64,000 bases of DNA from Yinghuangia seranimata (GCF_029953285.1 NZ_JASAOI010000029.1:186001-250000); one strand, 5' to 3'. Counted from the stretch's first letter, positions 35,091 to 43,202 are shown. The notes: generated by a model from the letters alone, not told the origin. A program made the numbers and translations.

Positions 35091-36643
35091 GACAGGTGCT
35101 TGCGCACGTACGCGCGCCAGGTCGGGGCCCACTGCTTGGGGTCGTCGAGCGGGGTCGGGTCGATCTTGTGGATGGTCTGGTTGTAGGGCGCGTTCTTCAC
35201 GAACTGCGGGTCGCGGCGGGCCTCGTCGGCGACGTGCGCGAGCACCGCCGCGTACTCGTCGAGGTCGGCCTTGGAGTAGGACTCGGTGGGCTCCAGGGTG
35301 AACGGCTCGGGCACCAGGTACGGGTGGTGGCTCGTCCAGTAGTGCACCCCGAAGTCCGCCGCCCGCACCCCGATCTCCTCGGAGTGCACGCCGGTCTCCT
35401 CGGACAGCTCCCGCCACGAGTATCGGACCTGCTCCAGGCGGCGCTTGTCCCACTGCACGGACGCGCCGGGGATCTGCAGCACCTTGTGCATCAGGTAGTT
35501 GTTGTTGAGCACCGCGGTCTCGGCGACCTGCCGCAGGCCCTCGGCGCCCAGCGTCATGATCCACGCGTAGGCGCGCACCACGTTGGGCGTGACGCCGAGG
35601 TACGGGCGGATCTTGCCGACGGACAGCGGGCGGTCGGCGTCCAGGAAGTACCGGTCGCCGTCGCGCTCGACGGTGGGGCCGGGCAGGAACGGCGCGAGCC
35701 GCTCGGAGACGCCGGACGCGCCGCCCGCCGGGCCGCCGCACATGTGCGGCGTGGAGAACGTCTTGTGCAGGTTGAAGTGGCACAGGTCGAACCCGGCGTC
35801 GGCAGCCCGGGTGATGCCGAGGATGCCGTTCGCGTTGGCCTGGTCGTAGCACGCCAACCCGCCGGCCTCGTGGACCAGTTCGACGAACTCCGCGATGCGC
35901 GGGTTGTAGATGCCGGTGTCCTCGGGGTTGGTGATGAGCAGCGCGGCGGTGCGCGGGCCGACGGCGGCGCGCAGCGCCTCGATGTCGGGGTGGCCGTTCG
36001 CGTCCGGCATCAGCGTGATGACCTCGAACCCGGCGGTCTTGGCGCAGGCCGCGTTCGAGGGGTGCGAGAACATCGTGGTGATGACCTGGTCGCGCTGCTC
36101 GGCCTCGCCGTTGTGGGCGTGGTAGGCGCGGATCATCGCGATGTTGGCGTAGATCGCGGCGGACCCGGAGTTGGGCTGGAGCGACACGCGCGCCATGCCG
36201 GAGATCTCCTTGAGCATCTGCTCCAGGCGCCAGTACACCTCCAGGACGCCCTGGACGGTGTCCTCGGGCTGCGCCGGGTGCAGTTCGGCGATCCTCGGGT
36301 CGCGCACGAAGGTGTCGTTGACCTTCGGGCTGTACTTCATCGTGCAGGTGCCCTGGCCGACGGCGATGTTGACGTCGACGCCGAGGTTCTCCTGCGAGAG
36401 GCGCACGTAGTGCCGCAGGACGTGCAGCTGCGCCATCTCCGGCAGCGCGGGCGGGGTCTTGCGCCGTACCGCGTCGGGGAGTTCGACGGCGGGAACGTCG
36501 GCGGCGGGCACCCCGATGCCGCGCTGCCCGGGGCTGGAGAGCTCGAAGATGATCGGCTCGTCCCAGCGCGCCTGGTGGAAGCGGCGCAGCGCCGGCTTGG
36601 GGGCGACCGGGAGTTCGGCGAACGGTTCTGCGGTGGCGCTCAT
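35087..36643 (-). CDS. divergent glycine dehydrogenase subunit 2-like PLP enzyme, GcvPB-like (518 aa)
   Basis: Fold type I PLP enzyme similar to the C-terminal half of glycine decarboxylase P-protein: GTCTMKYSPKVND, LQPNSGSAAIYANIAMI, LITNPEDTGIYN and the PLP lysine K294 in FNLHKTFSTPH. In canonical GcvPB the lysine loop continues CIPHGGGGPG; here it is STPHMCGGPAGGASG, so the active-site rim differs. Coupled by ATGA to the GcvPA-like gene upstream and the AcoX-like gene downstream. No gcvH or gcvT gene is present in the window, so a role other than the ordinary glycine cleavage system is likely. Confidence 0.88.
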   Translation of the reverse strand: MSATAEPFAELPVAPKPALRRFHQARWDEPIIFELSSPGQRGIGVPAADVPAVELPDAVRRKTPPALPEMAQLHVLRHYVRLSQENLGVDVNIAVGQGTCTMKYSPKVNDTFVRDPRIAELHPAQPEDTVQGVLEVYWRLEQMLKEISGMARVSLQPNSGSAAIYANIAMIRAYHAHNGEAEQRDQVITTMFSHPSNAACAKTAGFEVITLMPDANGHPDIEALRAAVGPRTAALLITNPEDTGIYNPRIAEFVELVHEAGGLACYDQANANGILGITRAADAGFDLCHFNLHKTFSTPHMCGGPAGGASGVSERLAPFLPGPTVERDGDRYFLDADRPLSVGKIRPYLGVTPNVVRAYAWIMTLGAEGLRQVAETAVLNNNYLMHKVLQIPGASVQWDKRRLEQVRYSWRELSEETGVHSEEIGVRAADFGVHYWTSHHPYLVPEPFTLEPTESYSKADLDEYAAVLAHVADEARRDPQFVKNAPYNQTIHKIDPTPLDDPKQWAPTWRAYVRKHLS

Positions 36644-38001
36644 CGGCCGTGCCCTTCGTGGTCCTGGACGGGCAGCGCGGCGGCGACCGCCGCGACGAGC
36701 CGGTCGATGTCGGCCTTGGCGTGCCGCTCGGTCACGCACACCAGCAGCGTGGTGTCGTCGAGCCGGATGCCGCCGTAGATGCCGTCGGTGCGCAGGTCGT
36801 CGAGCAGCGCCTGGGCGTCCTCGACCTCGATGGCGAACTCCCGGAAATGGATGGCGGTTTCGTGCAGGACGCGGACGCCGGGGACGGCGCCGAGCACGTC
36901 CATCGCGTAGCGGGTGCGGGCGAGGACCGTCTCGCCGAGCTCGCGCATACCCTGGGGTCCCATGAGCGCGAGGTACACGCCTGCGGTGATGCCCCACAGG
37001 GCGGCCGCGGTGCCGACCCATTCCTTGCCCTCTTCGCGCAGCGCGAAGGAGGTGCGGTCGTAGTAGACGTCGCCGAAGCCGTACTCGCCGGGCACGGCGG
37101 TCGGCGCGATACCGAACAGCCGGGACGGGAACTCGGCGACCAGGCGCTCCTCGTCGCGGGTGGCGATGTAGCCGGCGTGGCCGCCGCCGTAGCTCTGGTG
37201 CATGCCGAGCGACTGGATGTCGCCGCAGACGATGTCCGCGCCGAGCGTCGCGGGCGGGGCGAGGACGCCGAGGGCGATCGGGTCGGCGCCGACGACCAGC
37301 AACGCGCCTTCGGCGTGCGCCTGTTCGGCGATCGCGGCGAGGCGGGTCTCGACGACGCCGTACGCGTTGGGGCTCTCCACGTACACCGCGGCGACCGTGT
37401 CGTCGATCTCGAACGCGCCGGTCTCGCCGTCCTCGCCGACCGGGACGAGCGTGATCGGCACGTCGTGGTCGAGGAAGTCGCGCAGCTTGCTGAGCTTGTC
37501 GGCGCCGATCGCCGCGCTGACCAGGAGGCGGTTGCGGCCGGTGTAGCGGGCGGCCATGCGCAGCGCGGTACCCGTGGCCTGGAAGCCGTCGTAGGTGGGG
37601 ACGTTGACGACGTCCATCTCGAGGAGCTCGGCCATCATGCTGACGTACTCGAACAGCGCCTGGAAGCGGCCGTGGTCCTCGTAGGGTTCGCCGGCGTAGG
37701 CGGTGAGGAACTCGCCGCGGTTGTTGACCTCGTCGCAGACCGCGGGGACGTGGTGCGGGTAGCAGCCGCCGCCGAGGAAGCTGAGCGTCTCCAGGGTGTC
37801 GGTGTTGCGGTCGAGCAGTCCGCGCATGTGGCGGGCGAGTTCGTGTTCGGACGCGAGCGGCGCGGGCAGGTCGAGCGGCCGGTTCAGGCGCAGGGAGGCG
37901 GGGATCGCCCCGTACAGGTCGTCGACCGATGTGGCGCCGATCTCGGCGAGCATGGCCGCCCGGACGCCGGGTTCGGCGTTCGGTATATAGGGGTGGGTCA
38001 C
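36640..38001 (-). CDS. divergent glycine dehydrogenase subunit 1-like protein, GcvPA-like (453 aa)
   Basis: N-terminal-half partner of the P-protein heterodimer. The start TPYIPN-like (THPYIPNAEP), LNRPLDLPAP and SFLGGGCYPHHVPAV align with GcvPA. The segment after EFLTAYAGEPYEDHGRFQ departs from the usual TPYQPEISQGTLQ that contacts PLP and glycine, and VPTYDGFQATG replaces ASLYDGATA. The GTG at 38001 has AAGGAG close upstream and lies 10 bp after the beta-galactosidase stop. Substrate specificity has probably shifted from glycine. Confidence 0.88.
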   Translation of the reverse strand: MTHPYIPNAEPGVRAAMLAEIGATSVDDLYGAIPASLRLNRPLDLPAPLASEHELARHMRGLLDRNTDTLETLSFLGGGCYPHHVPAVCDEVNNRGEFLTAYAGEPYEDHGRFQALFEYVSMMAELLEMDVVNVPTYDGFQATGTALRMAARYTGRNRLLVSAAIGADKLSKLRDFLDHDVPITLVPVGEDGETGAFEIDDTVAAVYVESPNAYGVVETRLAAIAEQAHAEGALLVVGADPIALGVLAPPATLGADIVCGDIQSLGMHQSYGGGHAGYIATRDEERLVAEFPSRLFGIAPTAVPGEYGFGDVYYDRTSFALREEGKEWVGTAAALWGITAGVYLALMGPQGMRELGETVLARTRYAMDVLGAVPGVRVLHETAIHFREFAIEVEDAQALLDDLRTDGIYGGIRLDDTTLLVCVTERHAKADIDRLVAAVAAALPVQDHEGHGR

Positions 38002-38011
38002 TGTTCTCCTT

Positions 38012-39988
38012 CTAGCGTGCGGTCCGCAGGACCACGGCGTCGCGGGGGCCGAGGGTGGTGCGGCCTTCCAGGGCGCGTCCGGTCAGCAGGTCGGTGCCGG
38101 GGCGGCGCAGCGTCACGTCGGCCGCGGCGGTCCCGTGGTTGAGCAGGAACAGGTAGGCGTGGTCGGCGCTTTCGCGGCGGCAGGCCTCGACGCCGGCGGG
38201 GACGTCGGCGACCGGCTCGACGCCGGCGGCGGCGAGGAAGGGGTCGAGGATCGGGCGGACGTCGTCGGGCAGGCAGCTCACGTAGGTGGCGCGGCCGCGG
38301 CGGGTGACGGCGGGGCGTCCGGCCAGGTCGCCGTCGTCGTAGCGGGCGAGCACCTCGGCGTCGTCGACGCGGAGCCACTCGGCCCAGTCGTGGACGTTGC
38401 CGGTGGCCCCGTCGGCGAACCGGACGCGCTGGGCGGTGCCGGGGGCGAGCGGCCAGAACTCGTCGACGGAGACGCCGAGCAGGTCGCGCAGCGGTCCGGG
38501 GGCGCCGCCGGGGTGCACGCGGTCGGCTTCGTCGACCACGCCGCTGAACGGTCCGACGATCAGCCGGCCGGCGAAGTTGCCGAGGTTCTTGGCCTGTTCG
38601 TCGGTGCACAGGTAGAGGTTGGGGACGATGACCGCCTTGTAGGAGGACAGGTCGCGCCCGGGCGGGGCCAGGTCGACGGCGATGCCGCGCTCGTGCAGCG
38701 GCGCGTACCAGGCCTGGAGCATCGCCCTGAGGTCGAGCCGGTTCGACGGCATCGACTCGGGGGCGGCGAGGCCCCACCAGGAGTTCCAGTCGAAGACGAG
38801 GGCGACGTCGGCGGTGGTGCGGGTGCCGGCGATCTCGGCGAGGTTCGCCAGGTCGCGGCCGAGGCCGACGGTGTCCTGCCAGCCGCGGGTGGCGGTGCCG
38901 CCGTGCGGCAGGAGTGCGGAGTGGAACTTCTCGGGGCCGTAGCGGGCCTGGCGCCACTGGAAGAACATGACGCCGTCGGCACCGTGCGCGAGGGTCTGCA
39001 GGCTGTGCAGCCGCATCATGCCGGCGGGCTTGGGGACGTTGACCTCGCGCCAGCTGACCGCGCTCGGGGCCTGTTCGAGCAGCAGCCACGGGCGCTGCTT
39101 GAGCGAGCGCATGAGGTCGTAGCTGAGGGCGACGGCGACGTGCGAGGCGGGGTCGGCGGGGTCGGGGTAGGCGTCGTCGCTGACGATGTCCTCGGCGGCG
39201 GCCCACGTCCAGTAGTCGAGCCCGGGCAGGATGCTCATGAAGTTGGTGGTGACCGGGACGTCCGGGGTGACCTCGCGCAGCACGGCCTTCTCCGCCTCGA
39301 AGCACTCCAGGAGCGCGTCGGAGCAGAACCGGCGCCAGTCGAGCAGCTGGGCGGGGTTGACCGGGCCCGGGGCCTTGCGGGGCGGGGCGACCTGGTCGAA
39401 GCCGGTGTAGTGCTGGCCCCAGCAGGAGGTCCCCCACGCGTCGTTGAGTCCGGCGACGTCCCCGTACCGGTCGGCGAGCCAGGCGCGGAAGTGCCGGGCC
39501 GACTCGTCGCAGAAGCACTCGAGGGTGTGGTCGGCGTACTCGTTGCTGATGTGCCACATGGCGAGCGCGGGGTGGTCGGCGTAGCGCTCGGCCATGGCAC
39601 GCGCGAGGCGGGTCGTGGCGGCGCGGAAGACCGGGGAGCTGGGGCAGTAGCCCTGGCGGGAGCCGAACTCGAGACGGGTGCCGGCGGCGTCCACGGGCTG
39701 CACCTCGGGGTGCGTGCGGACCAGCCACGGGGGCGGGGTCGCGGTGGCGGTAGCGAGGTCGGCGGCTATGCCGTGCGCGTGGAGCAGGTCCAGGACGCGG
39801 TCGAGCCAGCCGAAGTCGTACTCGCCCTCGCGGGGCTCGAGGCGCGACCACGAGAAGACGGCGACGGTCGCCATGGTCACGCCGGCCTCGGACATGAGCC
39901 GGACGTCCTCGGCCCAGACGTCCTCGGGCCACTGCTCGGGGTTGTAGTCGCCCCCGAACAGCAGTCCGGGCACGCGGGTGAGCTGCAC
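38012..39988 (-). CDS. GH42 beta-galactosidase (658 aa)
   Basis: Family 42 glycosidase. The N-terminus GLLFGGDYNPEQWPEDVW is characteristic. The acid/base Glu150 lies in HISNEYADH and the nucleophile Glu305 in LLLEQAPSAVS, both on the TIM barrel. A trimerisation domain starts near residue 400 (DVALVFDWNSWW) and a small C-terminal beta domain follows. Cys residues in LECFCDES may hold zinc. No signal peptide. The GTG at 39988 has GGAGGT 5 nt upstream. It is the first gene of the catabolic operon and hydrolyses imported beta-galactosides. Confidence 0.95.
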   Translation of the reverse strand: MQLTRVPGLLFGGDYNPEQWPEDVWAEDVRLMSEAGVTMATVAVFSWSRLEPREGEYDFGWLDRVLDLLHAHGIAADLATATATPPPWLVRTHPEVQPVDAAGTRLEFGSRQGYCPSSPVFRAATTRLARAMAERYADHPALAMWHISNEYADHTLECFCDESARHFRAWLADRYGDVAGLNDAWGTSCWGQHYTGFDQVAPPRKAPGPVNPAQLLDWRRFCSDALLECFEAEKAVLREVTPDVPVTTNFMSILPGLDYWTWAAAEDIVSDDAYPDPADPASHVAVALSYDLMRSLKQRPWLLLEQAPSAVSWREVNVPKPAGMMRLHSLQTLAHGADGVMFFQWRQARYGPEKFHSALLPHGGTATRGWQDTVGLGRDLANLAEIAGTRTTADVALVFDWNSWWGLAAPESMPSNRLDLRAMLQAWYAPLHERGIAVDLAPPGRDLSSYKAVIVPNLYLCTDEQAKNLGNFAGRLIVGPFSGVVDEADRVHPGGAPGPLRDLLGVSVDEFWPLAPGTAQRVRFADGATGNVHDWAEWLRVDDAEVLARYDDGDLAGRPAVTRRGRATYVSCLPDDVRPILDPFLAAAGVEPVADVPAGVEACRRESADHAYLFLLNHGTAAADVTLRRPGTDLLTGRALEGRTTLGPRDAVVLRTAR

Positions 39989-40011
39989 AGATGACCTCCG
40001 CTTAGGGCTTC

Positions 40012-40060
40012 CTGTATTTTGTATTCAGAATTCATAATGGGGTGTCGGGGATCACGTCAA
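40012..40060 (-). promoter_or_regulatory. promoter of the catabolic operon with AT-rich operator
   Basis: On the minus strand TTGACG (40055-40060) and TATGAA (40031-40036) are 18 bp apart, a good vegetative promoter pointing into the GH42 gene. The bases over and just downstream of the -10 (40012-40040, containing GAATTC and two TATT/AATA repeats) are strikingly AT-rich. They are the most likely binding site of the divergent GntR protein. Confidence 0.6.
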
Positions 40061-40195
40061 GCACGAGTTCGGCGCCCGACTTGCCGACAACCGGTCGATC
40101 GGGCATACCAGTGGGCGCACGACTGGGCACTCGGGAACCGACGCGAACCGACGCACGAACCGAGCACCATCCGACGAGACGGGGAGACACCACAG

Positions 40196-40855
40196 ATGGC
40201 GATCCAGCGCCGGCCGCTGCGCGAGCAGATCCGCGAAGAACTGCTGCTCCGCCTGGACCGCGGCGACTTCGCGGCGGGCAAGGACCTCAACGAGGTGGCT
40301 CTGGCCACCGAGCTCGGGGTCAGCCGGACGCCGCTGCGCGAGGCGCTGATCACGCTCGCCGGCGAGGGCATCCTGGAGAGCAACCAGGGCCGCGGCTTCC
40401 GGTTCGCGCCGGTCAGCGGCAAGGAGTTCGGCGACCTGTGCGAGATCGTCGCCGGGCTCGAGGCGCTCGCCGTCGAGCTGACCGCGCCGGACGACCTGCT
40501 CGCCCTGGCCCCCGATCTGCTGCGCCTCGCGCAGGGCTTCCCGGACCGCATCGCGGCCCAGCAGGAGATCGAGATCCACGACGACGAGTGGCACGACCTG
40601 CTGCTCAGCAAGTGCCCCAACGAGCGGCTGCTCGACCTGCTGACCAGCGTCAAGGCCGGCATGCGCCGCTACACGCACCTCATCGCCGGCGAGGACGCCC
40701 TGCTCGAGCGCGAGGCCGAGGAGCACTGCCGGATCGCCGAGCACCTCGCGGCCGGGGACATCCCGGCCGCGACCGCCGCGCTCCGGGACAACTGGGTCGA
40801 CGGCATGGAGCGCATGACCAGCCGGATCCCGGGCGCCGGGGCCGACGGCGGGTGA
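40196..40855 (+). CDS. GntR-family regulator, FCD subfamily (219 aa)
   Basis: The N-terminal winged helix is clear: REQIREELLLRLDRGDF, then ELGVSRTPLREALITL and GILESNQGRGFRF. The C-terminal helical FCD domain shows an acid/His metal or ligand site, EIHDDEWHDLLL and EEHCRIAEHLAAGD. The ATG at 40196 has GGGGAG upstream. Transcribed away from the GH42 operon and separated from it by the AT-rich promoter, so it is the natural repressor of that operon, with a sugar-acid-like inducer being typical for FCD proteins. Confidence 0.92.
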   Translation: MAIQRRPLREQIREELLLRLDRGDFAAGKDLNEVALATELGVSRTPLREALITLAGEGILESNQGRGFRFAPVSGKEFGDLCEIVAGLEALAVELTAPDDLLALAPDLLRLAQGFPDRIAAQQEIEIHDDEWHDLLLSKCPNERLLDLLTSVKAGMRRYTHLIAGEDALLEREAEEHCRIAEHLAAGDIPAATAALRDNWVDGMERMTSRIPGAGADGG

Positions 40856-40914
40856 GGCGCACGGCGTAGGTTGGACGTGCGGGGTGCCGCGCGGGCGAAC
40901 ACGAGGGAGGCGAA

Positions 40915-41403
40915 GTGACGGAGCGCAAGCCACCGGACGCGCCGTTCGAGACGTGGGTCGACCACCTCATCCGGCAGGCGCGGGCCCGCGGTGAATTCGA
41001 CAACCTCTCGGGCGCGGGCCGGCCCGCCGAGGCGCTCGACGCGCCGTACGACGAGCTGTGGTGGATCCGCCGCAAGGCGCACCGCGAGGGCATCTCCCTG
41101 CTGCCCCCCACGCTCCAGCTGCGCAAGGACGCCGAGGACGCGCTGCTGGACGCCCTGCACGCGCGCTCCGAACGCGAGGCGCGCGGCATCGTCGAGGCGA
41201 TCAACGAGCGCATCGAGAAGGCCCTGCGGATGCCCCCGCCCGGCCCGCTGCTGCGACTCCAGCCCTTCGACACCGACGCGATCGCCGCCGAGTGGCGCGC
41301 CGCCCACCCGGACCGGGTCCGCCCGCCCGCGGCCCCGCAGACCGCCACGCCCCGTCCGCGCCGGGGCTGGTGGCGGCGGCGCGGACGGGCTTCCGACGCC
41401 TAG
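40915..41403 (+). CDS. DUF1992 domain protein (162 aa)
   Basis: The segment starting FETWVDHLIRQARARGEFDNLSGAGRP is the conserved core of the DUF1992 family (DnaJC28-like conserved region). The remaining part is helical (RKDAEDALLDALHARSE) and ends in a Pro/Arg-rich tail. The GTG at 40915 follows GGGAGG. Function unknown in bacteria. It does not appear to belong to the peptide operon that begins 150 bp further on, from which it is separated by an AT-rich promoter region. Confidence 0.8.
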   Translation: MTERKPPDAPFETWVDHLIRQARARGEFDNLSGAGRPAEALDAPYDELWWIRRKAHREGISLLPPTLQLRKDAEDALLDALHARSEREARGIVEAINERIEKALRMPPPGPLLRLQPFDTDAIAAEWRAAHPDRVRPPAAPQTATPRPRRGWWRRRGRASDA

Positions 41404-41431
41404 AACCCGGCCCCGGGGTCTGTTTCCTACC

Positions 41432-41499
41432 GCGCGTTGATCATCAACTCGCGTTTAAACAAACGATCTTCGTCAAATTTCGTCTCGCATTCTGGATAG
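41432..41499 (+). promoter_or_regulatory. AT-rich promoter region of the cysteine-rich peptide operon
   Basis: Contains GTTGATCATCAAC (41436-41448, 5-bp arms) and CGTTTAAACAAACG (41452-41465). A further low-GC run includes a TGGATAGT element at 41492-41499 that could serve as a -10. The base composition is unlike the surrounding coding DNA. The exact start point cannot be fixed by eye. A 58-nt untranslated stretch follows to the TTG start of the first gene. Confidence 0.45.
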
Positions 41500-41557
41500 T
41501 CGGAGATCGTCGGCGACCCCACACTTTCCCCCAGTGCAACCGCCCAGGGGGTCGAAC

Positions 41558-42091
41558 TTGCCTTACGTCATTGCTGGTTTGGTGCTCGTCGGAACCATCG
41601 CGCTGCTCAACCTCGGCTTGCTCGTGGTCATCCTGCGCCGTTGGCAGGAACTCGAAGTCGTCCGCCGACGCGACGACTTCGTCGCACAAGGACCGCAACC
41701 CGGGGACAGGTTGCCCGAATTCGCCGCCACCGCGATCAGCGGCCGGACCGTGACCCAGGACGACTTCCGCTCCGGGGGACTGCTCCTCGGCGTCTTCTCG
41801 CACGACTGCCCGTCCTGCGTCGACAAGGTTCCGGTCTTCGCCGAGCAGGCCGAGCGGATCCGGGAGTCCGGTGGGCGGGTCATGGCGCTGCTGATGGGCG
41901 CCGAAGCCGGCGAGAGCGGCCTGACCGCCGCGCTGATCGGGCCGGCGGACGAGATCGTGCCCGAGCCCGAGGCGTCGCCGCTGTTCAAGGCGCTGCGCGT
42001 GCCCGGCTATCCCACGATCCTCACGTACCAGGGCGGCGTCCTCGCCGCCACCTCCGCCGTCGCCCGCCAACCGGTGCCCGCGGCGTCCTGA
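41558..42091 (+). CDS. membrane thioredoxin-like protein with CPSC motif, MauD/TlpA-like (177 aa)
   Basis: A single N-terminal membrane segment (PYVIAGLVLVGTIALLNLGL) anchors an extracytoplasmic thioredoxin-fold domain. The redox motif SHDCPSCVDKVPVF follows a redoxin-type start (GDRLPEFAATAISG), and the cis-Pro is in VPGYPTI. The TTG start at 41558 is chosen because GGGGG lies 6 nt upstream and because the resulting N-terminus mirrors that of the second redoxin downstream. MauD/TlpA-type proteins make, reduce or isomerise disulfides. Here the obvious client is the pair of eight-Cys peptides encoded next. Confidence 0.88.
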   Translation: MPYVIAGLVLVGTIALLNLGLLVVILRRWQELEVVRRRDDFVAQGPQPGDRLPEFAATAISGRTVTQDDFRSGGLLLGVFSHDCPSCVDKVPVFAEQAERIRESGGRVMALLMGAEAGESGLTAALIGPADEIVPEPEASPLFKALRVPGYPTILTYQGGVLAATSAVARQPVPAAS

Positions 42092-42167
42092 ACCCCGGTG
42101 CGGCCGTGGAACAACGCGGCCACGCCGTGGACCACGCACAGTTCATCCACATAAGAAGAGGAGAACC

Positions 42168-42347
42168 ATGCGCACTCTCAAGGCCGGTGCCGGCCGCCTG
42201 ATCGAGCGGATCCTGCCCAAGGCCGAGGCCGAGGCGAGCTGCCCGCCGGACTGCTGGACCGAGTGGAACTACAACTACCAGCGCTGCCGTCGCTGCTGCG
42301 ACACGCACAACTGCGGTGTCAGCTGCGGCAGCTGGGACTACTGCTGA
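42168..42347 (+). CDS. cysteine-rich secreted peptide precursor, copy 1 (59 aa)
   Basis: The ATG at 42168 has AGAGGAG 4-5 nt upstream. Residues 1-23 form a basic, amphipathic leader (MRTLKAGAGRLIERILPKAE, then AEA) without a long hydrophobic core. Residues 24-59 are the proposed mature peptide with eight cysteines spaced C-x3-C-x10-C-x2-CC-x4-C-x3-C-x5-C. It contains CWTEW, QRC, CGVSCGS and DYC at the very end. The AEA before residue 24 is a classical -3/-1 signal-peptidase site, and the operon encodes its own S26 peptidase. Eight Cys would give four disulfides. Activity unknown: antimicrobial, toxin or signal are all possible. Confidence 0.88.
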   Translation: MRTLKAGAGRLIERILPKAEAEASCPPDCWTEWNYNYQRCRRCCDTHNCGVSCGSWDYC

Positions 42348-42397
42348 CCGTCAGCACGGGTTACGCACAGTTCATCCACGCATAAAGGAGGAGAACC

Positions 42398-42577
42398 ATG
42401 CGCACACTCAAGGCCGGTGCCGGCCGCCTGATCGAGCGGATTCTGCCGAAGGCCGACGCCGAGGCGGGTTGCCCGTACGACTGCTGGACCGAGTGGACCA
42501 CCAGCGGCCAGCGGTGCCGCACCTGTTGCGTCACGCCGCGGTGCGGCGTGAGCTGCGGGAGCTTCGACTACTGCTGA
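42398..42577 (+). CDS. cysteine-rich secreted peptide precursor, copy 2 (59 aa)
   Basis: Second copy, ATG at 42398 with AAGGAGGAG upstream. The leader differs from copy 1 at one of 23 positions (Asp20 for Glu20). The core is identical at 25 of 36 positions, including all eight cysteines, CWTEW, QRC, CGVSCGS and the terminal DYC. Differences cluster in the loops (residues 34-37, 42, 45, 47-48). The gene is absent from automated long-ORF lists because of its size, but codon use, ribosome site and conservation between copies make it certain that it is coding. Confidence 0.88.
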   Translation: MRTLKAGAGRLIERILPKADAEAGCPYDCWTEWTTSGQRCRTCCVTPRCGVSCGSFDYC

Positions 42578-42583
42578 CACGCG

Positions 42584-42611
42584 CGGGGCGGGTCGCTTGC
42601 GGCCCGCCCCG
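42584..42611 (+). terminator. hairpin between precursor and maturation genes (attenuator)
   Basis: CGGGGCGGG pairs with CCCGCCCCG (9 bp) around a 10-nt segment that can itself pair CGC with GCG. It sits 7 bp after the second precursor stop and 43 bp before the MauE-like gene. A partial terminator here would give more precursor than maturation enzyme, as in many bacteriocin operons. Confidence 0.65.
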
Positions 42612-42653
42612 TACGTTCCCGCCGGTCCCGCGTCGAGTCTTCCGGAGTCACAC

Positions 42654-43187
42654 TTGTCCGACCTGCTGCTCGTCTGCCGCCTGACGCTGATCTGCGTGCT
42701 GGCTGTGGCCGGTGTCGCGAAACTGCGCGATCGCGACCAATTCGCCGCCTCGCTGGGCGACTTCCCCTTCCTGCCCGCCGCCGCCCGGCCCACGCTCGCC
42801 GTCGTGGTGCCCGTGGCCGAGCTCGCCGCCGCCGTGCTCCTCGCCCTGCCCTGGACGCTCGGGGTCGGACTGGCCGTCGCCGCGCTCCTGTGCGCGGCGT
42901 TCACCGCGGTGGCCGTCACCACGATGCGCAGTCCCAGCCCCGCCGGCTGCGCGTGCTTCGGCAGCAGGACCACCGTGCCGATGGGCCCCTGGCACGTCGC
43001 CCGCAACGTCACGCTCACGGTGCTCGCCGTCCTCGGCGGCGTCGTCGCCGTCACGGACGGCACCTCGGCGCCCCTCGACGCCGCCGCGATCGCGCTCGCC
43101 GTCGGCACCGCGGGCTACCTCACCGTGCTCGCCGTGTTCACCGACGACCTCGCCCACTTCTTCTCCACCCGTACCGGCCGAAGCTGA
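42654..43187 (+). CDS. MauE/DoxX-like redox-associated membrane protein (177 aa)
   Basis: Four to five membrane helices beginning LLLVCRLTLICVLAVAGVAKL. A cysteine pair sits in AGCACFGSRTTVPMG followed by WHVARN, the conserved loop of MauE-type proteins. MauE works with MauD in maturing the disulfide-rich light chain of methylamine dehydrogenase (established). In this operon it would exchange electrons between the membrane and the two thioredoxin-like proteins. The TTG at 42654 has GGAG 6 nt upstream; upstream in-frame starts lack a ribosome site. Confidence 0.87.
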   Translation: MSDLLLVCRLTLICVLAVAGVAKLRDRDQFAASLGDFPFLPAAARPTLAVVVPVAELAAAVLLALPWTLGVGLAVAALLCAAFTAVAVTTMRSPSPAGCACFGSRTTVPMGPWHVARNVTLTVLAVLGGVVAVTDGTSAPLDAAAIALAVGTAGYLTVLAVFTDDLAHFFSTRTGRS

Positions 43188-43202
43188 AAGGACGATGACA
43201 GC

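Larger units (their letters stand above)
42134..42577 (+). repeat. tandem duplication containing two peptide genes, 230-bp unit
   Basis: The stretch from ACGCACAGTTCATCCAC (42134 and again 42363) through the ribosome site GGAGAACC and the 60-codon gene is duplicated in direct orientation, with start codons exactly 230 bp apart. The 5' leaders and first 23 codons are almost identical; the second halves have diverged. Confidence 0.9.

Noticed and set aside
42168-42577. Tryptophan-derived TTQ cofactor in the eight-Cys peptides, by analogy with the methylamine dehydrogenase light chain
   Set aside because: Two conserved Trp (CWTEW) exist, but no MauG or heavy-chain gene is present and the peptide is far too small; only the folding machinery is shared.
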